From NCBI GenBank assembly GCA_964576515.1, contig CAZNUW010000003.1:1-64000 (forward strand): a DNA stretch of 64,000 nucleotides, in the 5' to 3' direction. Positions 59,994 to 64,000 of this stretch are shown here, piece after piece. Each line of letters begins with the position of its first letter. Position 1 is the first letter of the stretch. This DNA comes from SHVO01 sp964576515. Lineage in GTDB: Bacteria > Pseudomonadota > Alphaproteobacteria > Rhodospirillales > Rhodospirillaceae. The position numbers were made by a program, and so were the translations under genes. The notes below the pieces were generated by a model that saw nothing but the letters and a program-made list of their open reading frames with translations, was not told the origin of the DNA and did no database searches.

Positions 59994-61547
59994 TCATTCC
60001 CACTCAATCGTCCCCGGCGGCTTCGAGGTCACATCGTAGGTGACGCGGTTCACGCCCTTCACTTCGTTGATGATGCGGTTGGAGACGCGCGCGAGGAAGG
60101 CCATGTCGAAGTGGTAGAAGTCGGCGGTCATGCCGTCGGTTGACGTGACCGCACGGAGAGCCAGCGCATAGTCGTAGGAGCGGGCGTCGCCCATGACGCC
60201 GACGGTGCGCACGGGCAGCAGCACGGCGAAGGCCTGCCAGATGACGTCGTAGAGGCCTGCGTTGCGGATTTCCTCGAGGTAGATCGCGTCGGCCTTGCGC
60301 AAGATGTCCAGCTTTTCGCGGGTGATTTCCTGGCCCGGAATACGAATGGCGAGGCCGGGGCCCGGGAACGGGTGGCGACCGACCATTTCGTCGGGGAGGC
60401 CCAGTTCCTTGCCGAGCGCGCGGACTTCGTCCTTGAACAATTCGCGCAAGGGTTCGACGAGCTTCATGTTCATGCGTTCGGGCAAGCCGCCGACGTTGTG
60501 GTGCGACTTGATGGTGACCGAGGGGCCTCCATGAAAAGAGACGCTCTCGATGACGTCCGGATAGAGGGTTCCTTGCGCGAGGAAGTCGGCGCCGCCGATT
60601 TTCTTGGCTTCTTCCTCGAACACGTCGATGAAGGTGGCGCCGATGGTTTTGCGCTTCTTCTCCGGGTCGGTCATGCCGGCGAGCCTGCCCAGGAAAAGCT
60701 CGGACGCGTCCTTGGCGATGAGCTTGACGTTGAAGCGGTCGCGGAAGACGCGCACGACCTGTTCGGTCTCGCCGGAGCGCATCAGGCCGTGATCCACCAG
60801 GACACACGTGAGCTGTTCGCCGATGGCTTCATGAATGAGGGCCGCGACCACGGAGGAGTCCACGCCGCCGGAGAGACCGCAGATCACGCGGCCGCTGCCG
60901 ACTTGTTTGCGGATTGCATCGATGGCCTGGGCGCGGAAAGCGGCCATGGTCCAGTCGCCTTTCGCGCCGCAGATATCGTGGGTGAATTTCTTGAGGAGCT
61001 TCGCGCCCTGGGGCGTGTGAACGACTTCCGGGTGGAACTGCACACCGTAGAAGCGGCGCGCATCGTCGGCGATGGCGGCGAAGGGCGCGCCGTCGCTGAC
61101 GGCCGCGATCTTGAAGCCGGAAGGAAGCGCTACGACGCGGTCGCCGTGGCTCATCCACACCTGTTCGCGTTCGCCCGTGCTCCAAAGGCCTTTGAAGAGC
61201 GCGCAGTCGTCCTTGATGTCGATGAAGGCGCGGCCGAATTCGCGGTGGTTGGAGCTTTCGACCTTGCCGCCGAGCTGGGCGACCATGGTTTGCTGGCCGT
61301 AGCAGATGCCGAGGATCGGAAGCCCCATCGTGAACACCGCATCGGGGGCGCGGGGCGTGCCGATATCGACCACCGAGGCGGGGCCGCCGGAGAGGATAAT
61401 ACCTTTGGGGCCATACGCTTTGAGGGAGGCTTCGGTGACCTTGTTGAAAGGGTGCACTTCGCAATAGACGCCGCTTTCACGGACACGGCGGGCGATCAGC
61501 TGCGTAACTTGGGAGCCGAAATCGATGATGAGGATTTTATCGGTCAT
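59994..61547 (-). CDS. guaA: GMP synthase (glutamine-hydrolysing)
   Basis: A 517-aa GMP synthase converting XMP to GMP with glutamine and ATP. Class I amidotransferase with GGPAS, nucleophile Cys82 in GICYGQQ and FHPEVVHT; ATP-pyrophosphatase loop LSGGVDSS near 225; dimer domain ending TSKPPGTIEWE, a normal C-terminus. ATG 61547 (after GGAAAA) fits the family better than a TTG 12 bases upstream. The intact 3' end is the probable ICE insertion target, with the recombination core likely in its last ~30 bases. Confidence 0.95.
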   Translation of the reverse strand: MTDKILIIDFGSQVTQLIARRVRESGVYCEVHPFNKVTEASLKAYGPKGIILSGGPASVVDIGTPRAPDAVFTMGLPILGICYGQQTMVAQLGGKVESSNHREFGRAFIDIKDDCALFKGLWSTGEREQVWMSHGDRVVALPSGFKIAAVSDGAPFAAIADDARRFYGVQFHPEVVHTPQGAKLLKKFTHDICGAKGDWTMAAFRAQAIDAIRKQVGSGRVICGLSGGVDSSVVAALIHEAIGEQLTCVLVDHGLMRSGETEQVVRVFRDRFNVKLIAKDASELFLGRLAGMTDPEKKRKTIGATFIDVFEEEAKKIGGADFLAQGTLYPDVIESVSFHGGPSVTIKSHHNVGGLPERMNMKLVEPLRELFKDEVRALGKELGLPDEMVGRHPFPGPGLAIRIPGQEITREKLDILRKADAIYLEEIRNAGLYDVIWQAFAVLLPVRTVGVMGDARSYDYALALRAVTSTDGMTADFYHFDMAFLARVSNRIINEVKGVNRVTYDVTSKPPGTIEWE

Positions 61548-61582
61548 GTGCTTTTCCAAATAAGGAAACGCCCCCTCCCTTC

Positions 61583-61603
61583 CCCTCCCCTTGCAGGGGA
61601 GGG
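61583..61603. repeat. CCCCTCCCC-type intergenic palindrome
   Basis: CCCTCCCC / GGGGAGGG, 8-bp stem with loop TTGCA, between guaA and the methyltransferase gene. Chromosomal; may end the upstream transcript or be a dispersed repeat. Confidence 0.5.
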
Positions 61604-61620
61604 AATAATGGAAGGAACGG

Positions 61621-62925
61621 CTATGATGATTTGCGTTCCAAAATCGCGATGAAGAACCCGTCGGTGTCGGTGCGTACGGGGGAGAATGTCAGATACGGGC
61701 CGGGTAAGGGAGAGGCCGTGGAGAGGACGTCGGCCCAGATTTGCGCGGCGTCGAGGGCTTTGAAGTCGCCGTTCTTGGCGAGGAAAGCTTCGACGCGCCG
61801 TTCGTTTTCGTCCGGGAGCAAGGAACAGGTGACATAGACGAGGCGGCCGCCGGCGCGGGTGAGCTGGGCGCCTTGTTCGATCACGCTATCCTGGATGGCG
61901 GTGAGATTGGCGAGGTTCTCCGGCGTCAGGCGCCAGCGGGCGTCCGGGTTGCGGCGCCAGGCGCCGGTGCCGGTGCAGGGCGCGTCGACCAGCACGCGGT
62001 CGAAGCTGCCGCCGGTGGAGGAGGTCTGGCGCTTGATCCACTTGTCGTGCTCCTCGAGCACACGCAGGGTTGCGTTATGCACCCCGGCCCGGCGCAAGCG
62101 GAGCTTGGAACGTTCCAAACGCGTAACGGAAAGATCGGAGGCCACGAGGCGGCCCTTGTTGTTCATCTGGGCGGCGAGCGCGAGCGTCTTTCCGCCCGCG
62201 CCGGCGCACAAGTCCATGACGCTCATGCCGGGCTTTGCGTCGACGAGCAGCGCGCAAAGCTGCGAGCCTTCGTCCTGCACGTCGAACATGCCGTCCTTGA
62301 AACCTTCGTGATTGCCGAGCGTGGTGCGGCCCGCGACACGCACGCCGATGGGAGACAGGCGCGTGGGTTGGACTTTCAACTCCTCGGCGGCGAGTTTGGC
62401 GAGCACCGCGTCGCGCGTGGATTTGAGCGTGTTCGCACGCACATCCAAGGGCGCGGTTTTTCCAAGGGCGGCGACTTCCGCGTCCGCCTGATCACCGAAA
62501 GCAGCGTCGAATTTCTCGAGCACCCAGGCCGGGCATTCCAGCTTCGCCGCGCGCGGCGCGTCGGCGAAATTGCGCGACGAGGCCTTTTCCACCATGCGCT
62601 TTTCGTTGGCGTGCAGCGGTTCAGGGCCGTTCTTCGCGCCGGAGAAAAGACCGGCGACGGAGTCCATGGGCCGCTTGTCGAGGGCGACGAGCGCCGCGGC
62701 CACCAGCATGCGGGCGTTGGCCTGATCGGCGCCGAGCGCCCAGGTGAGACGCGCGCGATGGCGGATGATTTGCCACACCTGATCCTGCACGGCGCGGCGG
62801 TCTTTCGACCCGAAGAAACGGCGGCCCTTGAAGTACTGGGCCAGCACCGCGTCGGCGGGCTTTTCCGTCTCGATAATGGTGTCGAGGAGTTCGATCGTCG
62901 ATTGCAGGCGCGCGGCCGGAGTCAT
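61621..62925 (-). CDS. RsmB/NOP2-family rRNA cytosine methyltransferase
   Basis: A 434-aa protein: N-terminal NusB-like helical RNA-binding region, then a Rossmann methyltransferase with LCAGAGGKTLALAA, VDAPCTGTG (Cys of the PC motif) and VTCSLLPDENE (catalytic TCS Cys). It makes m5C in 16S rRNA or a related RNA. Between guaB and guaA, as in many alphaproteobacteria. The specific target (C967 or other) cannot be fixed from sequence. Confidence 0.88.
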   Translation of the reverse strand: MTPAARLQSTIELLDTIIETEKPADAVLAQYFKGRRFFGSKDRRAVQDQVWQIIRHRARLTWALGADQANARMLVAAALVALDKRPMDSVAGLFSGAKNGPEPLHANEKRMVEKASSRNFADAPRAAKLECPAWVLEKFDAAFGDQADAEVAALGKTAPLDVRANTLKSTRDAVLAKLAAEELKVQPTRLSPIGVRVAGRTTLGNHEGFKDGMFDVQDEGSQLCALLVDAKPGMSVMDLCAGAGGKTLALAAQMNNKGRLVASDLSVTRLERSKLRLRRAGVHNATLRVLEEHDKWIKRQTSSTGGSFDRVLVDAPCTGTGAWRRNPDARWRLTPENLANLTAIQDSVIEQGAQLTRAGGRLVYVTCSLLPDENERRVEAFLAKNGDFKALDAAQIWADVLSTASPLPGPYLTFSPVRTDTDGFFIAILERKSS

Positions 62926-62949
62926 GGCGTCGCTCCCGGACGGAGGCGC

Positions 62950-64000
62950 TTAAGTGTTGTTGACGCGGTAGTTGGGCGGCTCGCGCGTGACGATGACATC
63001 GTGGACGTGGCTTTCACGGATCCCGGCGCCGGTGATGCGGCGGAATCGACAGTTCTTATGCATATCGGCGATGGTGGGGTTGCCGGTGTAACCCATGGCC
63101 GCCTTCAGGCCGCCGACGAGCTGATGGACCACCGCGCCCGCCGGGCCCTTGAACGGCACGCGGCCTTCGACGCCTTCGGGCACCAGCTTCATGTTGTCGC
63201 GCACTTCTTCCTGGAAGTAGCGGTCGGCCGAGCCGCGCGCCATCGCGCCGAGCGAGCCCATGCCGCGGTAATCCTTATAGGTGCGGCCCTGATAGAGAAT
63301 GACTTCGCCGGGGCTTTCTTCGGTGCCCGCGAGCAGGGAGCCGATCATCACGCAGTCCGCGCCGCCGGCGATGGCTTTGGCGATATCGCCCGAGCTTTTG
63401 ATGCCGCCGTCGGCGATAACGGGAATGCCGTGTTTGCGCGCGAGTTCGGCGACTTCCATGACCGCGGTGAGCTGCGGCACGCCGACACCGGCGACCACGC
63501 GCGTGGTGCAGATCGAGCCCGGACCGATGCCGACCTTCACGGCGTCGGCGCCCGCGTCGATGAGCGCCTTCGCGGCTTCGGGTGTCGCGATATTGCCCGC
63601 GATGACCTGGGTGTAGTTCGAGACTTTCTTGATGCGCGCGACGGCGTCGATGACACCCGCCGAGTGGCCGTGGGCGGTATCGACCACCAGCACGTCGACG
63701 CCGGCTTCCAAGAGCGCCTGGCCGCGGGCGTAACCGTCCTCGCCGACGCCCGTCGCCGCGGCGACGCGCAGGCGGCCCTGCTCGTCCTTGCAGGCGCGCG
63801 GGTGGGCTTTGGCTTTGTCGATGTCCTTCACGGTGATGAGGCCGACGCAGCGGTAGTCCTTATCGACCACCAGGAGCTTCTCGATGCGGTACTGGTGCAG
63901 GAGCTCGACCGCCTGTTTGCGTTCGACGGTCTCGGGGACCGTGATGAGGCGGTCCTTGGTCATCAGATCGGAGACCGGCTGGGCCATGTTGGTGGCGAAG
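62950..64000 (-). CDS. guaB: IMP dehydrogenase, partial
   Basis: The C-terminal ~350 residues of IMP dehydrogenase; the frame runs off the window edge upstream of Met at 63987, which is internal (the preceding codons read FATN). CBS-domain part, then GIGPGSICTTR with the catalytic Cys, YRGMGSLGAMARGSADRYF and the C-terminal TREPPNYRVNNT. Converts IMP to XMP, the step before GuaA. Confidence 0.93.
   Translation of the reverse strand, partial: FATNMAQPVSDLMTKDRLITVPETVERKQAVELLHQYRIEKLLVVDKDYRCVGLITVKDIDKAKAHPRACKDEQGRLRVAAATGVGEDGYARGQALLEAGVDVLVVDTAHGHSAGVIDAVARIKKVSNYTQVIAGNIATPEAAKALIDAGADAVKVGIGPGSICTTRVVAGVGVPQLTAVMEVAELARKHGIPVIADGGIKSSGDIAKAIAGGADCVMIGSLLAGTEESPGEVILYQGRTYKDYRGMGSLGAMARGSADRYFQEEVRDNMKLVPEGVEGRVPFKGPAGAVVHQLVGGLKAAMGYTGNPTIADMHKNCRFRRITGAGIRESHVHDVIVTREPPNYRVNNT

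Noticed and set aside
1..64000. CRISPR array, tRNA or rRNA gene
   Set aside because: No regularly spaced repeats of suitable length and no tRNA-like or rRNA sequence noticed on either strand.

Overview
The window is a junction between an alphaproteobacterial chromosome and a large integrative and conjugative element (ICE). The right end (about 59994-64000) is chromosomal: guaA, an RsmB-type rRNA methyltransferase and the 3' part of guaB, all on the minus strand, a gene order common in alphaproteobacteria. A P4-type tyrosine integrase lies directly downstream of the guaA 3' end in the same orientation, and the gap between them carries repeated ATACCGTCA sites. This places one ICE end at guaA. 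No second copy of the guaA 3' end was seen, so the other end lies beyond position 1.

Reading from the integrase leftwards, the ICE holds: an AlpA-like regulator, an AraC-type regulator, a DUF6499-DUF2285 activator resembling FseA in a single frame, a thermonuclease, an orphan gene, a ParB-like protein, an antitoxin-like protein, a 1437-aa methylase/helicase of the strawberry-notch type, a Toprim protein, a DUF2493 protein, a DUF736 protein, and the module excisionase-like HTH / TraF peptidase / lytic transglycosylase / VirD2-like relaxase. That module has the order rdfS-traF-mlt-rlxS known from ICEMlSym-type elements. Next come the TraG coupling protein and a complete trbBCDEJLFGI plus DUF2274 conjugation operon.

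Cargo sits between these conserved modules and is dominated by anti-phage functions. (1) At 488-5195, on the plus strand, a SIR2-like protein, a small middle protein and a zinc-hook SMC ATPase form a Lamassu-like triad. (2) At 5333-15489 a minus-strand operon holds an HTH protein, an MmeI-like methyltransferase, an unknown protein, an SF2 helicase, a GIY-YIG protein and two GHKL ATPases, the second fused to a PD-(D/E)XK-like domain. It resembles helicase-methylase-ATPase defence but has extra parts. (3) At 15576-17411 is an AbiEi/AbiEii toxin-antitoxin pair with an inverted-repeat operator. (4) Between relaxase and traG (29545-36979) an SbcCD/YhaO-YhaN-like pair lies in one operon with a Gabija-like OLD nuclease and UvrD-like helicase. 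(5) Between DUF736 and DUF2493 (42583-44189) a Fe(II)/2-oxoglutarate dioxygenase-like gene overlaps a HEPN plus zinc-ribbon gene; I know of no described system of this kind.

Two non-gene patterns stand out. Eight separate ICE genes have a strong stem-loop 10-35 nt upstream of the start codon, followed by a GGAGA-type Shine-Dalgarno sequence. A palindromic element with core GAAACGTCCACYGGACGTTTC occurs in-frame inside two unrelated ICE genes. All assignments come from reading sequence and motifs; no database search was run.
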